DNA of 41,780 nt from Stutzerimonas stutzeri (GTDB lineage Bacteria > Pseudomonadota > Gammaproteobacteria > Pseudomonadales > Pseudomonadaceae): assembly GCF_024448935.1 (NCBI RefSeq), contig NZ_JAMOIE010000041.1, forward strand, positions 1 to 41,780, written 5' to 3'. The translations under genes were made by a program, and so were the position numbers. How positions within the stretch are numbered: position 1 is the stretch's first letter; every line of letters starts with the position of its first letter. Shown here one piece after another: positions 1 through 8,220 of the stretch. The notes beneath the pieces were generated by a model that did no database searches, was not told the origin of the DNA, and saw only the letters and a program-made list of their open reading frames with translations.

Positions 1-99
1 GATGTGTAGAGGGCTTTCATCTCCAAGTCACCCGCTTGACCACCACAGCCAAGCCAGTTGCGCTTATGCGCAATGCGCCATATGCCTGGCGCACCAATG

Positions 100-123
100 A
101 AAAAACCCGGGCAAGCCCGGGTT
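100..123 (-). terminator. Rho-independent terminator after the Tim44-domain gene
   Basis: Read on the minus strand, a GC-rich stem (arms 104-112 and 115-123, AACCCGGGC-type) is followed by a run of six T (complement of 100-105). It lies about 20 bases past the stop codon of the Tim44-domain gene. Bases 1-99 hold no gene I can support. Confidence 0.8.
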
Positions 124-143
124 CTTCATTTCGTCTACGCGTG

Positions 144-977
144 TCAGGCGTTCTGGCGGATTCCCGCAACCAGCCACGGCTGGTTCTCGCCTTGCGCACG
201 TTCCATGCGCCAGCTTTCGCTGAAGGGCTCGCCCTGGTCGAAGCGCGAATTCTTCGATACGCCCACGAAGGTGAGGGTGGCGATGGTCTTGTCGGCCTGA
301 TCGTCCACGCCATCAAGCTGGACCTGCAGGTCGTCAACGTAGGTGGCCTGATAGGCGTCGCCGATCTCGGCCCGCTCGCGCTTGAGGAACTCATGCAACT
401 GCGGCGTGACGAACTCGGCGATCTTGTCCATCTCGTTGGCATCCCAGTGCTGCTGGAGCGACAGGAAGTGCTCGCGCGCCGCGGCCACGAAATTCTGCTC
501 GTTGAACCAGGCGGGGGCGTTGATCACCGGTGCAGCCGCTGCGGATGTGGCGCTGCCACCGAAGATCGACGGTTGCGCAGGCATCTCGCGCTGCATCGGC
601 GCATGGCCGGCCACGGCCGGTTGCTGCTGGCGACGACGGGCGGCGAGGAAGCGGAACAGCAGGAAGGCGATACCGCCGAAGATGAGGATGTCCATGAACT
701 GGATGCCTTCGAAGCCATCTCCCATGAACATCGAAGCCAACAGGCCACCTGCGGCGAGACCGGCCAGCGGACCCAGCCAACGCGACGCGCCACTGGCAGC
801 GGCCGGGGTCTTGCCTGCCTGGTTGGGCGCTGCCTGAGTCTGTTGAGGTGCCTGGCGAGTCTGATGGCTGGGCGCCGAGCCGAAGCTCTTGCCGCCGCCG
901 AAACGCTTGGCGTGAACGTCGAGGCTAAGGGTCAGGCCGATACACAGCGCCATGAATAAGCTGAGCACACGTTGCAT
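144..977 (-). CDS. Tim44-like domain protein, exported or membrane anchored
   Basis: A 277-residue protein starting MQRVLSLF. Residues 1-23 look like a signal peptide or N-terminal membrane segment. A Gly/Ser/Gln/Ala-rich low-complexity stretch follows, then one or two hydrophobic segments (about residues 65-110, with a GPLAGLAAGG motif). The C-terminal 130 residues have the look of a Tim44/MBA1-like domain (FVAAAREHF...LQQHWDANEMDKIAEFVTP...L). Proteobacterial members have a signal segment, glycine-rich linker and Tim44 domain and are poorly characterised. An upstream in-frame start at 1115 exists, but the Met at 977 is preferred because AGGA precedes it by about 7 bases and the signal peptide begins there. 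It has its own terminator at 100-123, so it is probably monocistronic or last in its unit. Confidence 0.8.
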   Translation of the reverse strand: MQRVLSLFMALCIGLTLSLDVHAKRFGGGKSFGSAPSHQTRQAPQQTQAAPNQAGKTPAAASGASRWLGPLAGLAAGGLLASMFMGDGFEGIQFMDILIFGGIAFLLFRFLAARRRQQQPAVAGHAPMQREMPAQPSIFGGSATSAAAAPVINAPAWFNEQNFVAAAREHFLSLQQHWDANEMDKIAEFVTPQLHEFLKRERAEIGDAYQATYVDDLQVQLDGVDDQADKTIATLTFVGVSKNSRFDQGEPFSESWRMERAQGENQPWLVAGIRQNA

Positions 978-1111
978 TTGGTATTCCTGAGTAATGAACA
1001 TTCGGAGCAGATGGTGCACGGCCCGGTCCGGGCGCGCCAGTTGCAGAGTGTTTCGGGCTTTTGCTCCGTTGCGCTTGCCGACACACCGGCAAGCGCAACG
1101 GGTCGTCTGCC

Positions 1112-2221
1112 TCAACGCCAGTTATACAACTCTTTCTCGGAGATCTCGTGCATCGGCTTGACCTGCGCCTGGAACGCCTTCATCGAGGCCCAGATGCGGC
1201 CATTCAGCTCGCTCTGCGCGGCCAGTTCGCCTAGGACGACATCGGACTGCTCGCGCATGGCGTTCAGCACCGCGTCAGGAAAGCGCTTGAGTTGCGTACC
1301 TTGTTGCTTGAGCTGCTCGAGTGCCATGGCGTTGTTATAAACGTAATCGTCGATCATGTCGCGGCTGGCGGCGAGCGCGGCTTCGGTTAGGATCGCGCGC
1401 AAGTCGTCCGGCAGGCTGTCGAGCGCCTTCTGGTTGACCAGCAGCTCCAGCACCGCCTGTGGCTCCTGCCAGCCGGGGTAGTAATAGTACTTGGCGGCCT
1501 TGTGCAGGCCAAAGGCGAGATCGTTGTAAGGGCTGACCCAGTCGGTGGCATCGATCGCGCCCGTCTGCAGCGCGGTAAAGATCTCTCCGCCCGGCATGTT
1601 GACGGTGGTCGCGCCGAGTCGACTCAGCACTTCGCCACCCAGGCCGGGCGTGCGGATCTTCAGACCCTTGAGGTCGTCGAGCGAATTGATTTCCTTGTTG
1701 AACCAGCCGCCCATCTGCATGCCGGTATTGCCCACCACCATGGGTTTGACGCCGTAGGGCGCGTAGGCTTCGTCCCAGAACTCCTGACCACCGCCGCGGG
1801 TCAGCCAGGCATTCATCTCGCTAGTGGAAAGACCGAACGGAACCGAGGTGAAGAACTGCGCGGTGGGCACCTTGCCCTTCCAGTAATACGCGGGGCCGTG
1901 GCCAAGCTCGGCGGTGCCGCGCGAGACGGCATCGAAGACTTCCAACGCGGGCACCAGCTCGCCACCGGCGTAAACCTTGATGGTCAGCCGGCCGTCGCTC
2001 ATGGCGTTGACCCTATCGGCCAGGCGCTGGGCGGCAGTGCCCAGGCCTGGATAATTTTTTGGCCAGGTGGTAACCATTTTCCAGTGATAGCTCTTGGGTG
2101 CTTCGCTGGTGGTGGCTTGCGGCTCGGCGGTGGATTCGACTTTCTTCTCGTCGTTGCAGCCTGCGAGGCTGAGGGAGGCAAGCAGGGCAGCGACGGCACC
2201 AAACAAGTGACGGCGTTTCAT
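1112..2221 (-). CDS. TRAP transporter solute-binding lipoprotein, DctP family
   Basis: A 369-residue periplasmic substrate-binding protein of the TRAP (DctP/TakP-like) family, which captures organic or 2-oxo acids for a DctQM-type membrane partner. Residues 1-22 are a lipoprotein signal with lipobox LAGC, so Cys22 would be acylated; the KRRHLF start also resembles a twin-arginine signal. After a Ser/Glu/Pro-rich linker the mature domain starts at about residue 45 (WKMVTTWPKNYPG), with family features such as GGELVPALEVFDAVSRG, LKIRTPGLGGEV and the ALQTGAIDATDWVSPYND block. No dctQ or dctM gene is nearby, so its membrane partner must be elsewhere. The stop lies 135 bases upstream of the Tim44 gene start on the same strand. 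The substrate is not predictable from sequence alone. Confidence 0.88.
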   Translation of the reverse strand: MKRRHLFGAVAALLASLSLAGCNDEKKVESTAEPQATTSEAPKSYHWKMVTTWPKNYPGLGTAAQRLADRVNAMSDGRLTIKVYAGGELVPALEVFDAVSRGTAELGHGPAYYWKGKVPTAQFFTSVPFGLSTSEMNAWLTRGGGQEFWDEAYAPYGVKPMVVGNTGMQMGGWFNKEINSLDDLKGLKIRTPGLGGEVLSRLGATTVNMPGGEIFTALQTGAIDATDWVSPYNDLAFGLHKAAKYYYYPGWQEPQAVLELLVNQKALDSLPDDLRAILTEAALAASRDMIDDYVYNNAMALEQLKQQGTQLKRFPDAVLNAMREQSDVVLGELAAQSELNGRIWASMKAFQAQVKPMHEISEKELYNWR

Positions 2222-2276
2222 GAAGGCTATTTCCTTTGGCGAATTTTATTAGTATTGGTACAGGTTCACGTAAACG

Positions 2277-4466
2277 TTATAGCGGTTCCAGTTTGGCATA
2301 ACTGAGCATCAGCCACTTGCTTCCTTCACTTTCGAAATTCACCTGCACCCGGGCCTGGGCGCCGGAACCTTCGAAGTTGAGGATGGTGCCTTCGCCGAAC
2401 AGCGAATGGCGGACCCGCTGACCGAGGTTGAACGGGGTATCCGGCACATTGGCGCCGTCGAACAGCGAGCCGCCACCCATGCCGCGTGTGGTGAAGCTGC
2501 GACTGACGGTATTACGCAGGCGCACTTCGCTGACCAGTGCCGGGGGTAGTTCGCGAACGAAACGCGAGATCTTGTTGTAGGTCTCGCTGCCGTACAAGCG
2601 CCGAGTTTCGGCGTAGGTGATGATCAGCTGCTGCATGGCACGGGTGATGCCGACATAGGCCAGGCGGCGTTCCTCTTCCAGACGGCCGGGTTCTTCCAGG
2701 CTCATCTTGTGCGGGAACAGGCCTTCTTCCATGCCGACCAGGAACACCAGCGGAAACTCCAGACCCTTGGCGCTGTGCAGGGTCATCAGCTGCACGCTGT
2801 CTTCGTGGTCGCCGGCCTGCTGCTCGCCGGCCTCCAGCGAGGCGTGATCGAGGAAGGCCGCCAGCGGTGTCTGCTCGTCTTCCTGGTCTTCGCTGTAGTT
2901 GTCGAAGGCGCGTGCAGCGGAGACCAGTTCCTCGAGGTTTTCCACCCGTGCCTGAGCTTTCTCGCCCTTCTCGTCGCGGTGGTAAGCGAGCAGCCCGGAT
3001 TGTTCGATGACCAGCTGCGCCATGTTGTGCAGCTGCATGCCCTCGACTTTCAGGGCAAGGGTGTCGATCAGTTCGACGAAACCGTTCAGCGCGCTCGCCG
3101 CACGGCCCGAGACTACCTTGGTGCCGACCGCCTGGTGCAGCGCCGCCCACATCGATGTGCTCTCTTGGCGGGCCAGCTGACGCAGGCATTCGACGGTTTT
3201 TTCGCCGATGCCGCGGGCCGGCACGTTGATCACCCGCTCCAGTGCCGCGTCGTTGTCACGGGCCTGGATCAGGCGCAGGTAGGCCATGGCGTTCTTGATC
3301 TCGGCGCGCTCGAAGAAGCGCTGGCCGCCGTATATCCGATAGGGGATGCGTTCACGCAGCAAGGCTTCTTCGAGCACCCGCGACTGCGCGTTTGAGCGGT
3401 AGAGGATGGCGATCTCGCTACGGCTCATGCCCTCGCGGATGGCCTTCTCGATGCTCTCGACCACGTAGCGCGCTTCGTCGTGCTCGTTGAAGGCGGCATA
3501 CAGGCTGATTGGCTCGCCCTCGCAGCCTTCGGTCCACAGTTCCTTGCCCAGACGGCCCTGGTTGTTGGCGATCAGCGCGTTGGCGGCCTTGAGGATGCAG
3601 GCGGTGGAGCGGTAGTTCTGTTCCAGGCGGATGGTTACGGCGTCCTGGAAGTCTTCGCTGAACTGGTGCAGGTTTTCCACTCGTGCGCCGCGCCAGCCAT
3701 AGATCGACTGGTCATCGTCGCCCACCACCATCAGGCTGTCGCCGCCCTTGGCCAGCAAACGCAACCAGGCGTACTGCACCGCGTTGGTGTCCTGGAACTC
3801 GTCCACCAGGATGTGGCGGAAGCGCCGCTGGTAATGATCGAGCAGGCCCGGGTTATCGCGCCACAAATCCAGCGCGCGCAACAGCAGCTCGGAAAAATCG
3901 ATGACGCCGGCACGCGCGCAGGCCTCTTCATAGGCCTGGTAGATGCTCAGCATCGTCGCCAGAAACAGGTCGCCGCTGGGCTGGATGTGCTTGGGCCGCA
4001 GACCTTCGTCCTTCTGTCCGTTGATCCACCACTGGGCCTGGCGTGCCGGCCAGCGCTGCTCGTCGAGACCGAGTTCGCGGATCACACGCTTGACCAGGCG
4101 CTGCTGGTCGTCCGAATCGAGGATCTGGAAGTTCTGCGCCAACTTCGCTTCCTGCCAGTGAGCACGCAGCAAGCGGTGCGCAAGGCCGTGAAAGGTGCCG
4201 ACCCACATGCCTTGCGGGTTGACCTTCATCAACTGCTCGATGCGCTGGCGCATCTCGGCAGCGGCCTTGTTGGTAAAGGTCACCGACAGGATCGAATGCA
4301 GCGAGGCGCGCTCGACCTGGTGCAGCCAGGCGATGCGGTGCACCAGCACACGGGTCTTGCCCGAGCCGGCACCGGCAAGGACCAAGTGACGACCCAGCGG
4401 TGCGGCCACGGCCTGGCGCTGGGCATCGTTGAGGGAGTTCAGGAGGAGGGAGAGATCGTCATGCAT
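2277..4466 (-). CDS. uvrD: DNA helicase II (UvrD), SF1A 3'-5' helicase
   Basis: A 729-residue superfamily 1A helicase acting in nucleotide excision repair and methyl-directed mismatch repair and in removing RecA filaments. Visible motifs: Walker A AGAGSGKT at residues 31-38, motif Ia SVTFTNKAAAEM at about 61-72, Walker B DEFQD at 222-226, motif III GDDDQSIYGWRGA, motif IV LEQNYRS, motif V LMTLHSAKGLEF and motif VI VGITRAM. The C-terminus has the UvrD-type tail (GQRVRHSLFGEGTILNFEG...) that separates UvrD from Rep. Length matches the family (about 720). The start ATG at 4466 gives the standard N-terminus; no strong ribosome binding site is evident. The stop is only 55 bases upstream of the TRAP lipoprotein start. 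Confidence 0.97.
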   Translation of the reverse strand: MHDDLSLLLNSLNDAQRQAVAAPLGRHLVLAGAGSGKTRVLVHRIAWLHQVERASLHSILSVTFTNKAAAEMRQRIEQLMKVNPQGMWVGTFHGLAHRLLRAHWQEAKLAQNFQILDSDDQQRLVKRVIRELGLDEQRWPARQAQWWINGQKDEGLRPKHIQPSGDLFLATMLSIYQAYEEACARAGVIDFSELLLRALDLWRDNPGLLDHYQRRFRHILVDEFQDTNAVQYAWLRLLAKGGDSLMVVGDDDQSIYGWRGARVENLHQFSEDFQDAVTIRLEQNYRSTACILKAANALIANNQGRLGKELWTEGCEGEPISLYAAFNEHDEARYVVESIEKAIREGMSRSEIAILYRSNAQSRVLEEALLRERIPYRIYGGQRFFERAEIKNAMAYLRLIQARDNDAALERVINVPARGIGEKTVECLRQLARQESTSMWAALHQAVGTKVVSGRAASALNGFVELIDTLALKVEGMQLHNMAQLVIEQSGLLAYHRDEKGEKAQARVENLEELVSAARAFDNYSEDQEDEQTPLAAFLDHASLEAGEQQAGDHEDSVQLMTLHSAKGLEFPLVFLVGMEEGLFPHKMSLEEPGRLEEERRLAYVGITRAMQQLIITYAETRRLYGSETYNKISRFVRELPPALVSEVRLRNTVSRSFTTRGMGGGSLFDGANVPDTPFNLGQRVRHSLFGEGTILNFEGSGAQARVQVNFESEGSKWLMLSYAKLEPL

Positions 4467-4546
4467 GGGCGCATTCTAGCCATAAACCGGCCCGGCTGGC
4501 TCGTGCAACGGACGGACGTCCGTGAAGCCATGCGCAGACAGAGGGC

Positions 4547-4858
4547 TTGCTGGGAGAGGACAGGCAGCGCCGGGCGCCGGGCCGGGCTCTGGTCATCGAC
4601 CTGTTGACGGAAGAAGCGTCGCCCTGCTGGCGCCGCCAGCAACATTCGGTTATTCGCGAAAGCCTGGGGCAGCACGGTATCTGGCAAGGCGAGCTGATCG
4701 AGACCCGCAAGAATGGTGAGGTCTGCCCGCAGTGGGCACAGATGCCAGTGGTGCATGATCGGCTCGGCAACGTCACCGATGTGGTCGCGTTCTTCTCCGA
4801 TCTCAGCGTCAGGCGCCAGGTCGAGGAGCGCCTGCGCTACCTCAGCAAGCGAGCCTGA
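4547..4858 (+). pseudogene. PAS/PAC domain fragment of a signalling protein
   Basis: This frame encodes the back half of a PAS domain and its PAC motif (about residues 40-100: GIWQGELIETRKNGE..., VVHDRLGNVTDVVAFFSDLS) followed by VRRQVEERLRYLSKRA and a stop. In PAS-GGDEF-EAL proteins this helix runs directly into a diguanylate cyclase domain (usually ...ALTGLPNR), which is absent here. The N-terminal half of the PAS domain and any upstream domains are also missing. It is therefore best read as a remnant of a longer cyclic-di-GMP signalling gene trimmed at both ends. I recall a PAS/GGDEF-type gene next to uvrD at the matching locus of P. aeruginosa, which supports in-place decay. A short standalone PAS protein is possible but less likely. 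Confidence 0.65.
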
Positions 4859-4882
4859 AGCTGCTTTGCTGCACCTGCCTTG

Positions 4883-6256
4883 CTAGCCGCGAGTTGTGCT
4901 TTCACCCAGCTCACGCATCAGCAGCGCATGTTGCAGATCGACGCTTTCCGGTACGGGCAGATAGAGCACATGCCCGTCGCCGGGCGCCACTTCGGCGCGT
5001 TCACCCCGCTTGTTTTCCAGCGCCTCCAGGCGGAAATTCAGGTTGCCCTGCGGGGTCATCAACTCCAGGCGGTCGCCGACGGCGAAGCGGTTCTTGACGA
5101 TCACTTCGGCCAGCCCGTTGCGCCGTTCGCCGGTCAGTTCGCCGACGAACTGCTGGCGCTCCGAGAGCGAGAAGCCACGTTCGTAGTTCTGGTACTCGTC
5201 GTGCACATGGCGGCGCAGGAAGCCCTCGGTGTAGCCGCGGTGGGCCAGCGATTCCAGGGTATCCATCAATGACTTGTCGAATGGCCGACCGGCCACCGCA
5301 TCGTCGATGGCCTTGCGGTAGACCTGGGCGGTGCGCGCCACGTAGTAGTGGGATTTGGTCCGGCCTTCGATCTTCAGTGAATGCACGCCCATCTGCACCA
5401 GCCGCTCGACATGCTGGACGGCACGCAAGTCCTTGGAGTTCATGATGTAGGTGCCGTGCTCGTCCTCGAATGCTTCCATCATTTCGCCGGGATGGCCGCT
5501 GCCTTCGAGCAGGAAGACCTGATCGGTCGGCGCGCCGGCACCCAGGGTCGGCTGGATGGCGCCTGCCCCAAGCTGCTGCACGGGGATCGGCTGATGATAC
5601 TGCTGGACGATATTGCCCAGCTCGTCTTCCTTGCCTTCGTGCGCCTTGTATTCCCAGCGGCAGGCGTTGGTGCAGGAACCCTGGTTGGGGTCGCGCCTGT
5701 TGATGTAGCCGGAGAGCAGGCAGCGGCCGGAGTAAGCCATGCACAGCGCGCCGTGAACGAAGACCTCCAGCTCCATGCCCGGCACCTTTCCACGGATCTC
5801 GCCGATCTCTTCCAGCGACAGCTCGCGCGAGAGGATGGCGCGGGTCAGGCCCTGCTGACGCCAGAACTCGACGCTGGCCCAGTTCACTGCGTTGGCCTGC
5901 ACCGAGAGGTGAATGGTCATCTTGGGGAAATGCTGGCGAACCAGCATGATCAGACCGGGATCGGACATGATCAGCGCATCCGGGCCCATGGCGAGCACCG
6001 GCTCGAGATCCTTGATGAAGGTGCGCAGCTTGGCGTTGTGCGGCGCGATGTTGACCACCACGTAGAACTGCTTGCCCTGGGCATGCGCCTCGTCGATCCC
6101 CAGGCGCAGGTTGGCGTGGTCGAATTCGTTGTTGCGCACGCGCAGGCTGTAGCGCGGCTGCCCGGCGTAGACCGCGTCGGCGCCGTAGGCAAAGGCGTAG
6201 CGCATGGATTTCAGGGTGCCGGCGGGCGACAGCAATTCGGTGCGAGGGTGGGTCAT
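4883..6256 (-). CDS. trhP: TrhP (YegQ), U32-family tRNA uridine hydroxylation protein
   Basis: A 457-residue U32 peptidase-family protein closely resembling E. coli YegQ/TrhP over its whole length. TrhP is needed for prephenate-dependent formation of 5-hydroxyuridine at the tRNA wobble position, the step before cmo5U or mcmo5U. The N-terminus ELLSPAGTLKSMRYAFAYGADAVY is a family hallmark. The U32 signature lies around residues 165-183, with clustered cysteines at 172, 179, 195 and 199 that fit an iron-sulfur or metal site. A C-terminal domain with YTEGFLRRHVHDEYQNYERG and FAVGDRLELMTPQGN is also typical. It carries a small insertion around residues 220-250 (Gln/Gly/Ala-rich) compared with my memory of the E. 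coli protein. It is transcribed alone on the minus strand, with the ectoine cluster 430 bases upstream. Confidence 0.92.
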   Translation of the reverse strand: MTHPRTELLSPAGTLKSMRYAFAYGADAVYAGQPRYSLRVRNNEFDHANLRLGIDEAHAQGKQFYVVVNIAPHNAKLRTFIKDLEPVLAMGPDALIMSDPGLIMLVRQHFPKMTIHLSVQANAVNWASVEFWRQQGLTRAILSRELSLEEIGEIRGKVPGMELEVFVHGALCMAYSGRCLLSGYINRRDPNQGSCTNACRWEYKAHEGKEDELGNIVQQYHQPIPVQQLGAGAIQPTLGAGAPTDQVFLLEGSGHPGEMMEAFEDEHGTYIMNSKDLRAVQHVERLVQMGVHSLKIEGRTKSHYYVARTAQVYRKAIDDAVAGRPFDKSLMDTLESLAHRGYTEGFLRRHVHDEYQNYERGFSLSERQQFVGELTGERRNGLAEVIVKNRFAVGDRLELMTPQGNLNFRLEALENKRGERAEVAPGDGHVLYLPVPESVDLQHALLMRELGESTTRG

Positions 6257-6686
6257 GGTGCGGCGGCTCTGTATACCAGCAGAAATTGTGCGGATTCTAC
6301 TGAGTTGGCCGGCGCTTTTCGCCCGGTCAGGTCAAGACGATGGAGAACTCCTGCGGCTGACCCCAGTCACTCATAGACAGGGCTTGAGTCGAGCGTACCG
6401 AGTTCCGGTGCAAGCCAACCCGTTATCAGCCGAGTTCCATCATTAGCAGCCGGCTTGTACCTGTGCGTGCAGCTGGGCAGCCGTCGCGCGGTGTCGCGCT
6501 TGCAGGCCTGGGCCGGTTTGTTGCTTGGCGCAGGCGGCTTTCAGCTGTTCTGAGCTGTTGCTGGCGTTGGTGTTTTTCGCCACTGGCACCGATGGCGCAA
6601 AATCTCCGAGAGACCGTCATCGACGACCGACGACGAGCCACCGACCCTGGCTAGAGCCAAGGCCGGCGGGCAGGTGCAGCCGTAGC
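6257..6686. other. Intergenic stretch between trhP and the ectoine cluster
   Basis: Short open frames exist on both strands (for example 6426-6641 minus and 6463-6654 plus), but none has a family motif, a good ribosome binding site or convincing codon use. The right end contains a small hairpin (GCAGCC at about 6675 pairing with GGCTGC at about 6690) overlapping the stop codon of the aspartokinase gene, with no T run. This stretch is probably the 3' junction of the inserted ectoine cluster. Confidence 0.5.
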
Positions 6687-8117
6687 TTAGGCTGCGGCGA
6701 TCACATCGCCATGGTTTTCCGGCTCGATCAGTGCGCGGTGCAAGGCTGCCACCGCCGCACCGTAGTCCTCCTCATTGACCACGCACTGCATCTCCACCTG
6801 GCGGATCGACTGATGCACTGCCTGGATGCTGATGCCCGCACCGGCCAGCGCCGCGACGGTCTTGGCCAGGATGCCCTTGACCTTTAGGTCCGAACCGATC
6901 GCCGAGACGATGGCGACGTTATGCACGGTGACTTCGGCGGCCGGGTACTTCTCCTCGATCAATCGCGCGGCGCGGTTGATAAGCTTGCGCGAGCCCGAGG
7001 CGTAGTAGGTGATGCTGTTGGCATCGGAGTCCTTGTTCACCACATACAGACGCAGCTGCTTGAGCAGCTTGCTGATCTCGATGTCGTAGCCGATGTCGCC
7101 GAGCATGTCCTGATCGAATACTTCGATGCCAAAGACATCCTTGCGGCCGGCGATGATCTCGACGCAGGGCCGGTCGCTCTTGTAGTCCTGGCTGATGAGG
7201 GTGCCGGCGTGCTCGGGCTCGAAGGCATTCTTGATGCGCAATTCGATGCCGGCGCGACGCAAGGTCTTGGCCGCACGCGGATGGATCGCTTCCATGCCCA
7301 GGTTCGACAGCTGGTCGGCGACGTCGTAGTTGGTGCGGCCGATGGTGACGACCGTGTCGGCACCGACCAGGTTCGGGTCGGCGCTGGAAAGGTGGAATTC
7401 CTTGTGAATGATCGCCTCGCGCGCGCCGGTAGCAGCGGCAATCTGGGCGAAGGTGATCTCGCTGTAGCCTCGGTCAAAGGTGTTCATCAGGCCTTCGCTG
7501 CAGTGCGTATAGCCGGTGGCGACGACCAGCTCGCGGCTGAGGTCTACCTCTTCGAAGCTGTGGCGGACCATCTCTTCGAAAGGCAGCGGCGCGTCGCGGT
7601 GCCAGCCGGTCAGATCGACCATCCTGGCATTGACGCCGCGGTGCTTGAGCGCCAGCACCGCGTTGAAGGCACTGTGCGCTTCGCCGAGGGAGGCGAGCAT
7701 CTCGCGGACCTTCATCAGGTGCTCGTCGAGCTGGAAATGACCATAGGCGCACAGACGCTGCAGGCTGCTCATGCATTCGCGGGCATCGTCGATGCGCGAG
7801 TTGATGAACTGGTTGGCCGCGTGTTGCTCGAACTCGCTGGCGAACAGTTCGGCGTTCTTGCCCAGCATGCGGTCACGTACGATTTCCAGCGCGTCGAGCC
7901 AGGCGCCCTCGTTGCGGGCATCGGCGAAGCGCTGGTAGACGCCGGGTTCACCGGTCTTCTTGTGTTCCAGCAGCAGGTTGGTCATGCCGCTGTAGGCCGA
8001 CACCACGAAGACGCGTTGATAGAGCGCGGCGCCTTTGCGCTGGCCGATAAAGATATTATTGAGTACTTCATCAAAGCGGCTCATGGATGTGCCGCCGATT
8101 TTTTCTACGGTATGCAT
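6687..8117 (-). CDS. ask: Aspartate kinase specialised for ectoine synthesis (Ask_Ect)
   Basis: A 476-residue aspartokinase phosphorylating L-aspartate, the first step toward aspartate semialdehyde and hence diaminobutyrate for ectoine. The N-terminus reads MHTVEKIGGTSMSRF, where the usual KFGGTS motif is KIGGTS. The catalytic part runs to about residue 320 and includes GRTNYDVADQLSNLGMEAIHPRA. Two ACT domains follow (about 330-470, with VNKDSDANSITYY and IVSAIGSDLKVKGILAKTVAALAGAGISIQAVHQS). This is the ectoine-linked class known from P. stutzeri, described as little affected by feedback inhibition. An in-frame start 63 bases upstream (8180) would add 21 residues foreign to the family, so 8117 is preferred. 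It is last in the ect cluster, 103 bases after ectD, separated by a hairpin. Confidence 0.93.
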   Translation of the reverse strand: MHTVEKIGGTSMSRFDEVLNNIFIGQRKGAALYQRVFVVSAYSGMTNLLLEHKKTGEPGVYQRFADARNEGAWLDALEIVRDRMLGKNAELFASEFEQHAANQFINSRIDDARECMSSLQRLCAYGHFQLDEHLMKVREMLASLGEAHSAFNAVLALKHRGVNARMVDLTGWHRDAPLPFEEMVRHSFEEVDLSRELVVATGYTHCSEGLMNTFDRGYSEITFAQIAAATGAREAIIHKEFHLSSADPNLVGADTVVTIGRTNYDVADQLSNLGMEAIHPRAAKTLRRAGIELRIKNAFEPEHAGTLISQDYKSDRPCVEIIAGRKDVFGIEVFDQDMLGDIGYDIEISKLLKQLRLYVVNKDSDANSITYYASGSRKLINRAARLIEEKYPAAEVTVHNVAIVSAIGSDLKVKGILAKTVAALAGAGISIQAVHQSIRQVEMQCVVNEEDYGAAVAALHRALIEPENHGDVIAAA

Positions 8118-8184
8118 CGATTCAACGTCCCGTCTTGGGGGTGAATTTTCATCCCTGGGCCGCCATCTGGCCGCCAACAAAGAT

Positions 8185-8209
8185 CAGGCCCGGTTTGGTT
8201 GCGGGCCTG
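8185..8209 (-). promoter_or_regulatory. Hairpin between ectD and ask
   Basis: On the minus strand an 8-bp perfect stem (CAGGCCCG / CGGGCCTG) with a 9-base loop lies about 12 bases after the ectD stop and is followed by ATCTTTGTT. The short, imperfect T stretch makes it a weak or leaky terminator, or an mRNA processing or stability element, which would set ask expression below ectABCD. Its function is inferred from position only. Confidence 0.45.
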
Positions 8210-8220
8210 AGTTACCTATT

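Noticed and set aside
36..959. Long plus-strand open frame opposite the Tim44-domain gene
   Set aside because: Composition is that of a shadow frame in GC-rich DNA; the minus-strand protein has a signal peptide, ribosome binding site, domain and terminator.
6426..6654. Small genes between trhP and ask
   Set aside because: Neither strand's frames show a motif or good start; protein-like patches shift frame within a few codons.
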